Assembly: GCA_003024985.2 (NCBI GenBank)
Contig: PXIH01S0008309.1
Source of the DNA: Euperipatoides rowelli
Taxonomy: Eukaryota; Onychophora; Udeonychophora; Euonychophora; Peripatopsidae
Length of the DNA stretch: 18,363 bases
Strand: one strand, 5' to 3'
Shown one piece after another: positions 1 to 8,909 of the stretch (position 1 is its first letter; each line of letters opens with the position of its first letter). The notes below the pieces were generated by a model that was not told the DNA's origin, ran no database searches, and saw only the letters and a list, made by a program, of their open reading frames with translations. The translations under genes and the position numbers were made by a program.

Positions 1-58
1 ATGAATAAATAATTATAGGAATTAATATAGATTTTTTTTATCATGTAATTTCAGAATT

Positions 59-89
59 ACAGAGTATTGCTTACAAAACAATACTCTGT
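59..89. repeat. Short inverted repeat (hairpin)
   Basis: The arms ACAGAGTATTG (59-69) and CAATACTCTGT (79-89) are perfectly complementary over 11 bp around a 9-nt loop. No element or gene can be tied to it. It could be a fragment of an old inverted-repeat element or a chance hairpin in AT-rich DNA. Confidence 0.55.
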
Positions 90-119
90 GCCTGTTAAAA
101 ATAAATAAAAAAATTGAGT

Positions 120-133
120 TGGCGCATGCGCCA
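120..133. repeat. 14-bp perfect GC-rich palindrome
   Basis: TGGCGCATGCGCCA reads the same on both strands and stands out as a GC-rich block in AT-rich surroundings. A shorter version of the core (GCGCATGCGC) recurs at 8229-8238 near the left end of the 699-bp element. No function can be assigned; NRF1-like factors recognise similar GCGCATGCGC cores in animals, so a regulatory site is possible. Confidence 0.4.
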
Positions 134-662
134 GCCTTTATAGCGGTAAGCTGATGATTAGCTCCGATATAATCTTTATTTTTTGTAAGATTTGTCGGAT
201 TTTTCAATTTAATTTAGTTATAATGTGGTATCTAAGATGTTTTAAAATGGTTCCTGATTCAAGTTTTTTTTGAAACTATGGATTTATCTGAACTTTTGTG
301 CTTCAGGTTTTTTTTTCTGTCGAGTTTCACATGTAACATTGTGATAGCCAGAATTAACCATTACGATTATGGATATTATTATTTTCTGATTGAGTTTGAC
401 TTCCAATAGTTTTTGATAATGGGAATTAATCACTGTTCAAAGATATTGATCTTTTTCTAAAATTTTATTGACTGAATATTAAAAATTTATTTGATTTTCT
501 ATTTTGGCGGTTTATGAAGATTTCAACATTAGCCTACCCTACATAGGCCTTATTGAAAGACTGAATCTACTATGCAATTATTATCTTCTGACTTTATTTT
601 GATTATATTTAATTTCTTCTGCAGGCTATGGATTAATTTAGATGTTTATTTTATTCCTAAAG
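134..662. other. No recognisable gene
   Basis: AT-rich sequence with no long reading frame and no repeat that I can identify. It lies directly 3' of the minus-strand RT relic, so part of it could be the untranslated tail of that element, but no poly(A)-like end marks a boundary. Confidence 0.4.
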
Positions 663-1756
663 GTGTTTGAAGTTACTTTTTGGTACATTATCCACCCAAA
701 GTCCCAAATCCTTATATTCTGAAACATATTTTAAATGTTTGCCTCCCAGTGTGACAGAGTGGCAGACTAGTATTTCTCATAATCATTAGTGCACATTTAT
801 CTATATTAAAAAAAATATTTTTTAGTGACCAAGACCATAATATGTATAGACCCCTTTGAAAAGAAATAAGGTCATCCCATGTGGTAAAAGGTCTACATCT
901 TTAAGTCATCAGCATATGTTAGTATCTTGGAGCCAATCCCAAGACCAATATCAGAAAGAAAAATATTGATTGTTGTTGCTGTGACAGTTCCCTGAGGAAG
1001 ACCTGACCTCTAGTGTGGATAAAGTGAAGATCTATGACCATTAATCAAAATAAAAAAAATCTCAATCTTTTAAAAATTACTTAATCCAATTGATAATGTC
1101 GGAAAGTATCTTCAATTTAGTCATTTTTTCTACAAATAACAAGTGTTCCACCAAACCGAACGCCTTACCAAAGTCTAAAAATGCAATTATAATCTTAAAT
1201 TTATTTTCTCTATATGAAGTAAGGTCTTTGTAAAAACAATCCAAGTTAGTAGCACATAATCTATTTGGTCTAAAGCCGTGTTGATGGTCTGCTAGTAGAG
1301 AGTTAGATTCTAAGTAATCACATAGAATACAGTATGTTTTACAACTTTTCAACCAGTTTGCATACGTTAGATGTAATATATATTGGCCTGAAACCTTCCA
1401 ATTTGTTAGAAGATCTATCTTTCAATTTAGGAAGTATGATAGAAGTTTTCCATATTTTTGGGATAAATGAAAATTCCAAAGAAAAAGGGATAAATGAACT
1501 CAAGAATGAAATAAAAATATCTGGACAATTTTTGATGATGTCGTATTCAGCTGATTGGGAGTCTTTTAGTTTCGATATAATGTTGTAATAGAGGGCAGTG
1601 AGCATTCAGAAAAGTCTTTAGCATGGACATCACATTAATTTGAGCTAACAGATAATAAAGTAGAAGTGAAGAATTTACTAAAATGTACAGCAAATTTTCA
1701 GCCAAATTTGGTTCACTAATAATCACTGAATTGTCTGGTATTTTCAATTTAAACAC
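663..1756 (-). pseudogene. LINE (non-LTR retrotransposon) reverse transcriptase relic 1
   Basis: Remnant of the ORF2 reverse transcriptase that copies LINE RNA into DNA at the insertion site. Reading down the minus strand, the fingers region lies in 1605-1339 (IPKIWKTSIILPKLKD, then GFRPI). The palm start is in 1352-1077 (DHQHGFRPNR, then FLDFGKAF with the first catalytic Asp at 1173-1175). GLPQGT is at about 989-1003 and the catalytic YADD box at 905-916. Further down are a thumb motif with DKC (about 790-807) and KDLGLWVDN at 687-713. These pieces occupy all three minus frames, so there are at least three frameshifts, plus in-frame stops such as the one just after YADDLKM. In motif A the usual KAFD reads KAFG. 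The region 1756-1606 fits the N-terminal side of the domain only loosely. No endonuclease part is visible. The order of motifs is that of Jockey/CR1-type elements; the clade is inference. Confidence 0.9.
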
Positions 1757-1892
1757 ATAACACTGGGGAACACAGTTTTTGTTGAGTTAGATATGATTCT
1801 TATTTTTTACTAACTTTTGTGTTGGGAATCAAAATATGACCTCAGTTTTTTTTCTATCACGTCAACTTTTTACGATACAGGGTACCCTCCAA

Positions 1893-2019
1893 AAACATAC
1901 ANACTGTATACATAGAATGGAAAATAAATACATATTGTTACCTAAATATACTTACAAATATAAACATACAAACAGTATACATAGAATGGAAAATAAATAC
2001 ATATTGTTACCTAAATATG
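1893..2019. repeat. 69-bp tandem duplication, two copies
   Basis: A block of about 57 bp starting AAACATACA and ending CCTAAATAT occurs at 1893-1949 and again at 1962-2018, a constant offset of 69 bp. The copies differ at only one or two bases (apart from N at 1902), so the duplication is recent compared with the decayed elements on both sides. The plus-strand frame that spans it is only a by-product of the repeat. Confidence 0.9.
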
Positions 2020-2100
2020 CTTTACTCACAGTTAATTTATTCATACGAAGGATATACAGTATTCTTTCTGTTCGTCAAATCTTGTGTAAGTCATTTCACT

Positions 2101-2808
2101 TAAGGTAAAAATTTGCGCTTATAGCTTTTCCTAGAGTGTGGAATCTGTTGACAATCCTGCCAAATACACCAGCAATAACAGCTAACATATGCTGATCCCA
2201 TCTACCCTGATAGCATGCTTCCATGACCGTCAAATCTTGGTGAAATCGCTCACCGTATTCATCACTGATGGCACAAAGATTTTCTCGGAACTTGTCTAAA
2301 TGGTTATGCAGAAAATGCACCTTGATGCTCATGTTGCAACCAAGCATTTTGTATGAGTCCTAGAGTTTCTGGACGATTTCTCTGTAATTCTTGGCTCATG
2401 TATTTCCAAGGAAGTCTGTGACAATGGCCTTGAATGATAACCAGACATTTTTTTCCAGTTCTGACATTGTCCTGATGAAATGTTGATCTCTGATCAGCTG
2501 TCGAATCTGTGGACATTCAAACACACCGACCTTTATTTTTTCAAATGACAGACTAGAAACTGTCTCCTTCAGTTGGTAAAGCCTTAACGAACTGCTTCAT
2601 GAGCCCCAGTTTCAAGTGCAAAGGTGGAAATATTATGTTTTTTCTATCAAGTGGTTCATTTAGAATGTTTGGATCACNTGGTTTGAGGGCAGATCGTGGA
2701 GGCCAATTACTTTCCACCCAATTCTGCATGTGCTCTGCTGTCCCACGTGTCAGCATTTCAAAAGCTCTCTTTATCAAACCAAATTTAGATCTCATCTTAT
2801 TTTAAATA
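2101..2808 (-). pseudogene. C-terminal relic of a conserved unnamed invertebrate protein family
   Basis: The minus strand encodes about 235 residues of a family that I recall as multi-copy, uncharacterised proteins in arthropod, cnidarian and other invertebrate genomes; I cannot name its function. Visible blocks in order are HMQNWVESNWPPRSALKP (about 2750-2680), FPPLHLKLGLMKQFVKAL (about 2640-2580), CPQIRQLIRDQHF (about 2515-2475), VWLSFKAIVTDFLGN (about 2445-2405), KNYREIVQKL, LGCNMSIKVHFLHNHLD (about 2345-2295), ISDEYGERFHQDL (about 2270-2230), YQGRWDQHMLA and a basic tail ending KRKFLP. Decay is clear: a frameshift near 2555-2570, an in-frame TGA near 2400, a TAG near 2365, a frameshift near 2190, and an N at 2678. 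The family's N-terminal half is missing upstream of 2808, where RT relic 2 begins nearby. Multi-copy occurrence and this setting suggest a mobile-element protein, but no nuclease triad can be seen. Confidence 0.75.
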
Positions 2809-2859
2809 ATTTAAATGGGACTGAAACGACAAACAATAATCAAACCAAATTCCCAGATC
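2773..2859. repeat. Short direct repeat at a relic boundary
   Basis: ATCAAACCAAAT followed shortly by AGATC occurs at 2773-2791 and 2839-2859, 66 bp apart. The repeat sits between the unnamed-family relic and RT relic 2. It may be a small duplication of the coding edge or a coincidence; the intervening bases do not match. Confidence 0.35.
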
Positions 2860-2883
2860 TTTTTGGGAATAAACTATCTCAAT

Positions 2884-3722
2884 TAGAGTAGGCTATTATC
2901 AATTTTAAACCACAGTCCTCTCTATTCTTTTTATATGAATAAACCATATAAACAGTCTTTTGTTTATTATTTTCCAATTTATTGATTTCTGCCCATCTAG
3001 CTATCATATTTAAATCTCTTTGTATAATCTCTATATACTCCTCAACCATAATATTCCGATAAATTTTGACATCGTCTGCATATGATAAGCAGCAAGAAAG
3101 TAAGCCCCTTTTCGATATCTGCCATCATTAGATTAAAAAGAGTACCGGCAAGGATGGATCCCTGAGGCACTCCTCTAGCCTGGTGAAAATATTCTGATAA
3201 AGTATCTTCAATTTTTACTCTTATTTTCCTATCCAACAAATAGTATTCAATCCATTTTATTATGTAATCACTTATTTCATATAATTTTAACTTATCTAAT
3301 AAGATATTATGTTGCAAACAATCGAAAGCACAACTAAAGTCAATATATACAACAGCTGTGTCATTTTTATTTTCTCTACCATTAATCAAGTAGTTTAATA
3401 TTATAAGTAAGTTATCCTGAGTGTTATAAGTTTTCTGAATTTCCAAATTGTGTATCACTTAGCAATCCAAGATCTAATATCTCATCATTTAAACGTGCCA
3501 ATACAACTCATTCTGCAATTTTGTTTAAATTTGAAGTCGTACAAATTGACCCCAAACTATCACGCTTTCCCTTTTTATATTTTGGTACTACAATACAATT
3601 TTTCCAAACCGATGGAAATCTACTATGCATCAAACCCAGATTTATCAACTTTACCAATTCTTTAGCAAAAAATTCCTTATTTCGTTTTTTGGATGTAATG
3701 AAATTAGAAATGTGTATTTAAT
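2884..3722 (-). pseudogene. LINE reverse transcriptase relic 2
   Basis: Another ORF2 reverse transcriptase domain, better preserved than relic 1. The fingers are at about 3722-3460: FFAKELVKLINLG, then FPSVWKNCIVVPKYKKGKR and LSDTQFG. A frameshift near 3440 leads into a long open frame, 3458-3042, with motif A (VVYIDFSCAFD, catalytic Asp at 3339-3341), the R..V strand and motif B (GVPQGS, 3159-3173, then LF). A second frameshift at about 3100 is followed by motif C, the YADD box at 3071-3082, and then a thumb-like stretch with IQRDLNMIARWAEINKL running to about 2884. All catalytic aspartates remain, so the damage is frameshifts and an in-frame TGA after KIAE. There is no endonuclease upstream and no C-terminal domain downstream. 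The motifs fit the CR1/Jockey group; relics 1 and 2 are related but too different to be recent copies of each other. Confidence 0.93.
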
Positions 3723-3967
3723 TATCACAATTTACGTCTAGAATTACAAAATATTTCAATAAAATACTAAACTTAAAACAAGACAACTAACCCTAGCTAT
3801 TAAAAAAAAAAAATTTATGGTAAACTACACATTTAAAACCTTAGCCTACCATTAAAACAACCATGCGGTCTAAAAGTTAACATTACGCATGTTTTAAACA
3901 TTTGACTAATTTTGACACCAACTTCCAGCGGCGCAACATCGCCCGTGAACTATACGTGAACGGCGAA

Positions 3968-4146
3968 TTTTGGATGAAGGGATAATGTTAAGTTTAATAT
4001 GCAGATGATTGTGGCATAGTTTAAATAAAGGGGTAATGTTAAGTTTGATATGCAGACACTTGTGGAGTATTTTGGATGAAGGGCTAATGTTAAGCTTGAT
4101 ATGCAGACACTTGTGGCATATTTTGGATGAAGGGATAATGTTAATT
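3968..4146. repeat. 51-bp minisatellite, about 3.5 copies
   Basis: The word TAATGTTA recurs at 3983, 4034, 4085 and 4136, exactly 51 bp apart each time, together with TTTGGATGAAGG and ATATGCAGA. The unit is divisible by three, so the minus strand is open across 4157-3906 with a 17-residue repeat (LHIKLNI then P-SSKI). I read this as a consequence of the period rather than evidence of a gene, since no family or flanking exon supports it. Confidence 0.92.
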
Positions 4147-5161
4147 ACAAATTGCATGACATGTAATTTTCAACTTGCGGAATAAATTGACACTAATCTC
4201 ATAAATTATCGAAATTTATGTCTGGACTCTAGAATTGGCGGCCATTTTAGCAGAATGCTAAAGTAAAACATCATTATCATTATTATTAGGAGTAGTCAGT
4301 AAAAGAAAAACTTTTTCCCTATGCTAACAGAATTCAATTAAAATCGATAGAATTAACAAATTGGATAAAAATTGCAAAAATAAAACAAAATAGAATAATA
4401 GAATAAAACTAGATTAGAAAAGTGTTGAAATCATCATTTTTCCTTAGGAACTCAAGCAGGTTTTGTTTGAAACGGGGAAACGAACTGTTATTAATGTTAC
4501 ATTTATCTGCTGACTTATGGACTTCTTATTAACTCTTTATGTTTTTCTGCTGTTGAGATTTTGGACTTGTTCCAGATAGCCAGCCTCATGTCAGTCATTT
4601 TGTTTTTCTAGAAGACCTTTTACTTTGGATTTTACTTTTTATTTCTCCATTTGGACTTTTCTACAACTTTTGATCTTCTTGGTCTTAATGTTTTGTTAAA
4701 AAACTTTCAGTCAAATTTGGTCAATTGAAGGTACCGGTAATTTACCTAATTTTCTGTTTGGCGCCTTTATTTATCGTAAGTTTGAAATACCGATTCTCGA
4801 TTATCTCTTAAGGCTGTTAGATATTAACAATGCTGATTTTTCTTCTAGTTATTTGTTTTTTTTTTTGGATCGCAGTCTCTAGAGGTACGGGCTCTTTGGA
4901 TACATCTTAATATTTTTGGCTCATTTTGAAGAGATTTTTTTCTTTTAATCTGCTTTTTATATAAAGATCTTGAATCTTTTAACGTTATTTCGACCATTTC
5001 ATCGAGCCTTAGCAGTTTTGGATTTTTTCATCAGATGAATTATTTAATTTAATTTAATTTAATATTGATTTAAGCCATATAGCTTTTACAATTTCCTATA
5101 TTCATTTTTCCTTTTCCAAGGTAGTCATATTTATGAAAGCAAAAAGAAAAAAAAAAAAATA
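4147..5161. other. No recognisable gene; T-rich plus strand
   Basis: No domain could be read on either strand. The stretch 4440-5040 is T-rich on the plus strand. A short TTTAA-type tandem run lies at 5042-5064 and an A13 run near 5147-5159, next to the C-terminal LINE fragment. No element ends could be fixed. Confidence 0.4.
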
Positions 5162-5335
5162 TTATAGCCATTTATCAAATAAATAGTCATCCAATTTCTT
5201 TTTAAAACCATTAAAAGATTCTTCAATCACATAAAAAGGAAGGTTATTCCATTCATTAATGGATCTATTGTAAAAGTCATTCTTACCAAATCTTGATTTT
5301 GCTCTATTCTTGTAGATTTTGACGAGGATTATCAT
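5162..5335 (-). pseudogene. C-terminal end of a LINE ORF2 (relic 3)
   Basis: The minus strand reads as the last 50-odd residues of a CR1/Jockey-type ORF2, closing with a stop at 5162-5164. The key run is FGKNDFYNRSINEWNNLP, followed by FKKKLDDYLFDKWL and the stop. An aromatic residue before NR, then WN-LP, then FK-LD is the usual ending of ORF2 proteins in such elements. The frame is undamaged over this length. The RT domain that should precede it (above 5335) is not visible, so this is a short orphan. It could be the end of the 6492-9480 element if something inserted between, but the C-terminal style differs from that element. Confidence 0.75.
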
Positions 5336-6491
5336 TTTGAATACACTCCTGAATCTTTATGCTTGATTATCATTAATTACATTTGTTTTTTATGACTAGA
5401 ATTTTATCTATTTTAAGTATTTTATTTAAACCCTTCATCGTGACTTGTGTGTATAAATAATTTTTGATGTGAAAATGAAGAAATAATTTATGATTTCTTT
5501 AACATGGTGTTAATTTACATATTAGAATTACCCATTAGCATTGAAATGTATTGACGATGTCATACTTAAAACTTTTGACGTTTAGTTGTCTAATGCATTT
5601 CGACTTGATCATTTTATGACTTTTTAATTTAGACATTTGCTGCCTATGCATCCTTGATGGGACAATGGGTTTTCTAACTTGATTTGGGATAGCTCCCTGG
5701 AAGGCCCCCATATCTGTTCATTTAATCAATTGTCTTATTAATTTGTACCCAGAAAGCACTCTCTTAATTTATAACGTTATTGTAATGTTTAATATTTAAT
5801 TAAATTATATTAGAAGGGTGAGATTCCCTTCAAAAAAAAAAAAGGTCAAAGCTTGGTGGTACTTTTCATCCTATTGTATTTGTGATGTCAAGAAATGTTC
5901 CGTGGAAGTTAATTTTGGATTAATTGAGAGACAATACAATAAGTTTTAAAAATAATAATAAAGAATTAAATTTATATTAATTAAAACAACTTTTATTTTG
6001 TGTTTTGCTTTAAAAAAAAATATCAATCTGCGTTTTAAATTAATAAGTATAAGTTTGAAGACTCGACCACATCAAAAGAAATGAGCATGTCCATATTCAA
6101 TAAAGTATTTATTTATAAAAACAAAAAACACGTAATCCAATTTCTGACCTTATTGTTAAATTAATAATTTTTGGGCTTCATCAAGGACAATTAAAACAAA
6201 AATATTTAAGTATAAGTTTATTAATACCAACAATAATATAATACATACAGTATAATACATAAGGTACTATGCAGAAAAATTAAAGTCCTAGTCAATGACT
6301 GGATATGGACCTTAGAAAACATGTAATAAACCTACATTGGAGTATTCTTTTTCTCCCCTTTTAATCATAAAATTTAAAAATAAAAATACAATTTTATAAA
6401 TCAAAATTACAATGAATCATTTACTATTTTAATCAAATTTATTATTGGCAATTTCCTAAATCTCGAGGTTCTGATAAAGGTAAATTATAGC
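5336..6491. other. No recognisable gene
   Basis: AT-rich interval between two minus-strand LINE relics. Apart from the hairpin plus A12 run at 5813-5843 (listed separately) and A/T runs, I see no coding domain. The part from 6491 down to about 6300 may be the 3' untranslated region of the large LINE, but no end could be fixed. Confidence 0.4.
5813..5843 (+). repeat. Hairpin followed by A12: candidate retroposon 3' end
   Basis: GAAGGG (5813-5818), a 7-nt loop, and CCCTTC (5826-5831) form a perfect 6-bp stem that runs directly into 12 A residues (5832-5843). A terminal stem followed by an A tract is typical of the 3' end of non-LTR retroposons. It would belong to a plus-strand element, but no coding remnant could be read upstream, so the body would be untranslated or 5'-truncated. 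Confidence 0.4.
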
Positions 6492-8206
6492 CTACTTATT
6501 GGAGTTAAGTGTATTTTTGCCAGATGTTTGATTAAAAGTAGGAAGTAAAAATTCCAGATATAATGTAAAAAACAGTTTAAATAAACTGACTGCTGCTTAA
6601 CATCTTCTATCCTCAAGAGATGGAATTTTAAATTTTTTACTAAGAGAGCTAAAATCAAAATGATTATTACCAACAATCAATCTCATAACTCTCTTCTGGA
6701 TGTTTTCAATATTGAATCACTCTGTTTTTTAGCTATGGAAAAATGCCATACAGGCAAACAATATTCTAAAATCGGTCTAATGAAAGACTTAAGCATTTAA
6801 TAAGATACTAATATTTGCACCAAAAAATTTAAGTTTAAACATTATAAACATAATTTGTTTGCCCTAGAAATAATGTAATCTATATGTGTCCCACTTCAGA
6901 TCTTTCTGAAAGTACACAACCATCCACCCCCTCAACATCAAAATTAATTTCTCTCTATTCTTTAGAAAAACAATAGGATATATAAGAGTATTTATTTGGG
7001 TTTAATGGTAATTTAATAATTTTAGATTTTCAACCACCAAATTAATTATACATTGGGGTGAAAACTTGTTAACGTTAGAAGATAAATGAGAGATTGTAAT
7101 GTCATCTACATATTTTTAAGTCTATAAGGTATTTCATTTGCAATTTCATTTACAATAGAAAATTAAAATGTTCCCAAAACTGAGCCCTGTGGAATGCCAT
7201 TGTGAGATGTAAAACTTGAAACATTAGAGAAATGAAATGATTTAAAAAAATGGACTCTGTGTTTAAGAAATAAAACAATCCAGATTAATGCATTGCCCTG
7301 AATCCTTAAATATATTACAGTAACTTCTGTATCAAGATGTTATGATCAATATTGTCAAATGCTTTTCTAAAGTAAAAAGAAAAAACTGTGGAGTCGGATT
7401 TATCCAGGAATTCAAGGATAGAATGTAGATATATTGCAAGAAATGAGATGTAGATTTCCTTTTAAGGCCACCAAATTGAAAGGGATCCAATTTTAAATAA
7501 ACCAAACTAAAAATGTTATTCAATAAGTGTCTTTCAAAGATGTTAGGTATAAAAGACGTGATTGATACTGGTTTTACATGATCCGGAGACAATTGAGTAG
7601 TCATTTTAGGGAGAGGAACAACAAAAGATGTCATATTGATGGGCAAGAATCCGCTATCAAAGATAAATTTACAAGATTTATAATTGGCTCTGCAAGTATA
7701 AAAACAAATTTCTTAAGTATGAACGGAAGAATACCATCAGGACCAATTGCTGTGTTAGGATTCATAGAATCAAGTTGATCAAAAACCTTATTTACTGATA
7801 ACAGAGGAACTGATTCATCAGTTATATAGTTCACAGTTAAACCATCTTCCAGTGCTGAGCTAAATTATCAAAAAAAAATCTAAGATACTTTGGTAAGATT
7901 TTAGAGGTATGCAATTAGGAAATCATTCAAATATGTTACTCGTTCTAAAACCAATTAAGTTTTTAATATTTTTATAGTACCTAGATGAGTATAAGTCACA
8001 GTTTTCCATAAATAATTCAAAATAATATTTCTTTGCTTTATCAATCTTTGCTTTAATTTGTGCATTTATTAATTTAAATTGATCATCCCTATAGTTTTTA
8101 TTTTCCAAGAAAAATTTATTTTTTGATTCTAATAAATTAAAGATTTTTTTATTAAACCAATTAGGATTAGATGTGTTTATAATTTTCTTTTCAATTGGAA
8201 AATAAA
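6492..8206 (-). pseudogene. LINE ORF2, linker to C-terminus (3' part of the split LINE)
   Basis: This is the RT half of the longest LINE in the window; its 5' half lies at 8910-9480 beyond an inserted element. The linker (8206-7923) contains NPNWFNKKIFNLLESKNKFF and a lysine-rich helix with AKKYYF. The fingers follow at 7834-7631 (IGPDGI, 7730-7744) and 7646-7380 (VVPLPK, then QFGG at 7467-7478). Motif A is in a shifted frame at about 7342-7371 (FRKAFDNIDHN). Motif B is GIPQGSV near 7178-7198, and motif C is the catalytic YVDD at 7101-7112. The C-terminal domain has EYCLPVW (6746-6766), QKRVMRLIVG (about 6660-6695) and SLEDRR (6603-6620), ending at a stop at 6492-6494. At least five frameshifts and several stops disable it. 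YVDD rather than YADD and the QFGG-LK-ST pattern separate it from relics 1 and 2. Confidence 0.9.
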
Positions 8207-8208
8207 TA

Positions 8209-8232
8209 CTGTAGAATGCCGAGCAAGGGCGC
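8209..8232 (+). repeat. Left terminal inverted repeat
   Basis: Starts CTGTAGAATGCCGA and continues into GCAAGGGCGC. It matches the reverse complement of 8884-8907 at 21 of 24 positions. Its inner half is an inverted copy of the 15-nt internal box. Confidence 0.9.
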
Positions 8233-8234
8233 AT

Positions 8235-8897
8235 GCGCTCTTATCATTCGTTTGGGAGGAAATGGGGGTGGCGCTCTTGTTCGGCTCCATGCTATTAAAC
8301 CTTAGATTTACCACAATGCATTGCAAAACTGGCCAGGTGCTCTTGTTTGGTTACAATCAGAATTCCTTAAAAAGATTGTTTTTCAAAATGGCACCCTTGC
8401 TTGGACATGCTTCCCAAAACTTTAAGTAAATTGGCTGGTACACACTAAAACATGTTGTCACACATCAATAAAGGTTGGCTGATATACTGTATGTACCATG
8501 TAAGAGTGCCGTCTAAGTTAAAACTTTCACTTTTTAATTTACAGGCCTCTTTAGTTCTGTTTATGTGGATTCAACGTTTTTATAGAAGCTATATTTATCC
8601 ATATGATGTAAATCACTTAAAAATGACATCACAACATAATAATGTCAGATGGTGACATGAAAATCTTTACATGGTGCTCTTGTATGGATACACTGTCATG
8701 AACCTTAAATGAGGTAAAATGAAGTAAAAATCTAGGGGGGGGGGTCTTGTTTGGATACCCCTTGGATTTCTTTCAGAGTGATAACAAAATCGAAGTGCAG
8801 TGATGGCGCTCTTATTCGGCGATGGCGCTGTTGACCAATGTTTTGCCAAGAAATAGGGGGGGGGGGCACCCTTGCTTGGTGTGGCGCTCTAGGTCGG
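8235..8897 (+). repeat. Array of a 15-nt box on a degenerate ~66-bp unit
   Basis: A box close to GGCGCTCTTGTTCGG occurs at 8270, 8336, 8390, 8673, 8740, 8805, 8865 and 8883, with partial copies at 8235 and 8824 and inverted copies at 8219-8232 and about 8497-8510. Spacings of 66, 67 and 65 bp occur (8270 to 8336, 8673 to 8740, 8740 to 8805). Four copies (8270, 8336, 8390, 8673) carry a CCTTAA-like word 29-30 bp after the box start. The element interior therefore looks built from decayed tandem units. The box is also part of the terminal repeats, as seen for transposase-binding subterminal repeats; binding here is inference. Confidence 0.8.
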
Positions 8898-8907
8898 CAT
8901 TCTACAG
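8884..8907 (-). repeat. Right terminal inverted repeat
   Basis: Ends TCGGCATTCTACAG, followed by the TA target duplicate at 8908-8909. Its inner part (8883-8897, GGCGCTCTAGGTCGG) is a copy of the 15-nt box. Confidence 0.9.
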
Positions 8908-8909
8908 TA

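Larger units (their letters stand above)
8209..8907. mobile_element. 699-bp non-autonomous inverted-repeat DNA element inside a LINE
   Basis: The ends are CTGTAGAATGCCGA (8209-8222) and its exact reverse complement (8894-8907); the repeat extends to 24 bp with three mismatches. TA flanks each side (8207-8208 and 8908-8909), as expected of a TA-inserting transposase such as Tc1/mariner. The host site is coding: the LINE reads to QFYY on one side and resumes at IYFPIEKK on the other. The insert plus one TA is 701 bp, and removing it brings the two halves into one frame, which confirms both ends. There is no transposase inside, so it would depend on a partner in trans. It carries about ten copies of a 15-nt box and two long G runs (8735-8744 and 8856-8866), and it is richer in GC than its surroundings. 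The superfamily is unproven. Confidence 0.9.

Noticed and set aside
22-207. 61-codon minus-strand frame
   Set aside because: It runs through a hairpin and a palindrome, has no family resemblance and is short; chance is the simplest reading.
1334-1588. Plus-strand frame of 84 codons
   Set aside because: It is antisense to the fingers region of RT relic 1, whose minus-strand motifs are clear.
1836-2108. Plus-strand frame of 90 codons with an internal repeat
   Set aside because: The repeat is the 69-bp DNA duplication, and the product is low-complexity with no signature.
3450-3721. Two overlapping plus-strand frames
   Set aside because: Both are antisense shadows of the RT relic 2 fingers region.
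4731-4750. GGTACCGGTAATTTACC as a palindromic regulatory site
   Set aside because: The symmetry is partial and nothing nearby gives it a role.
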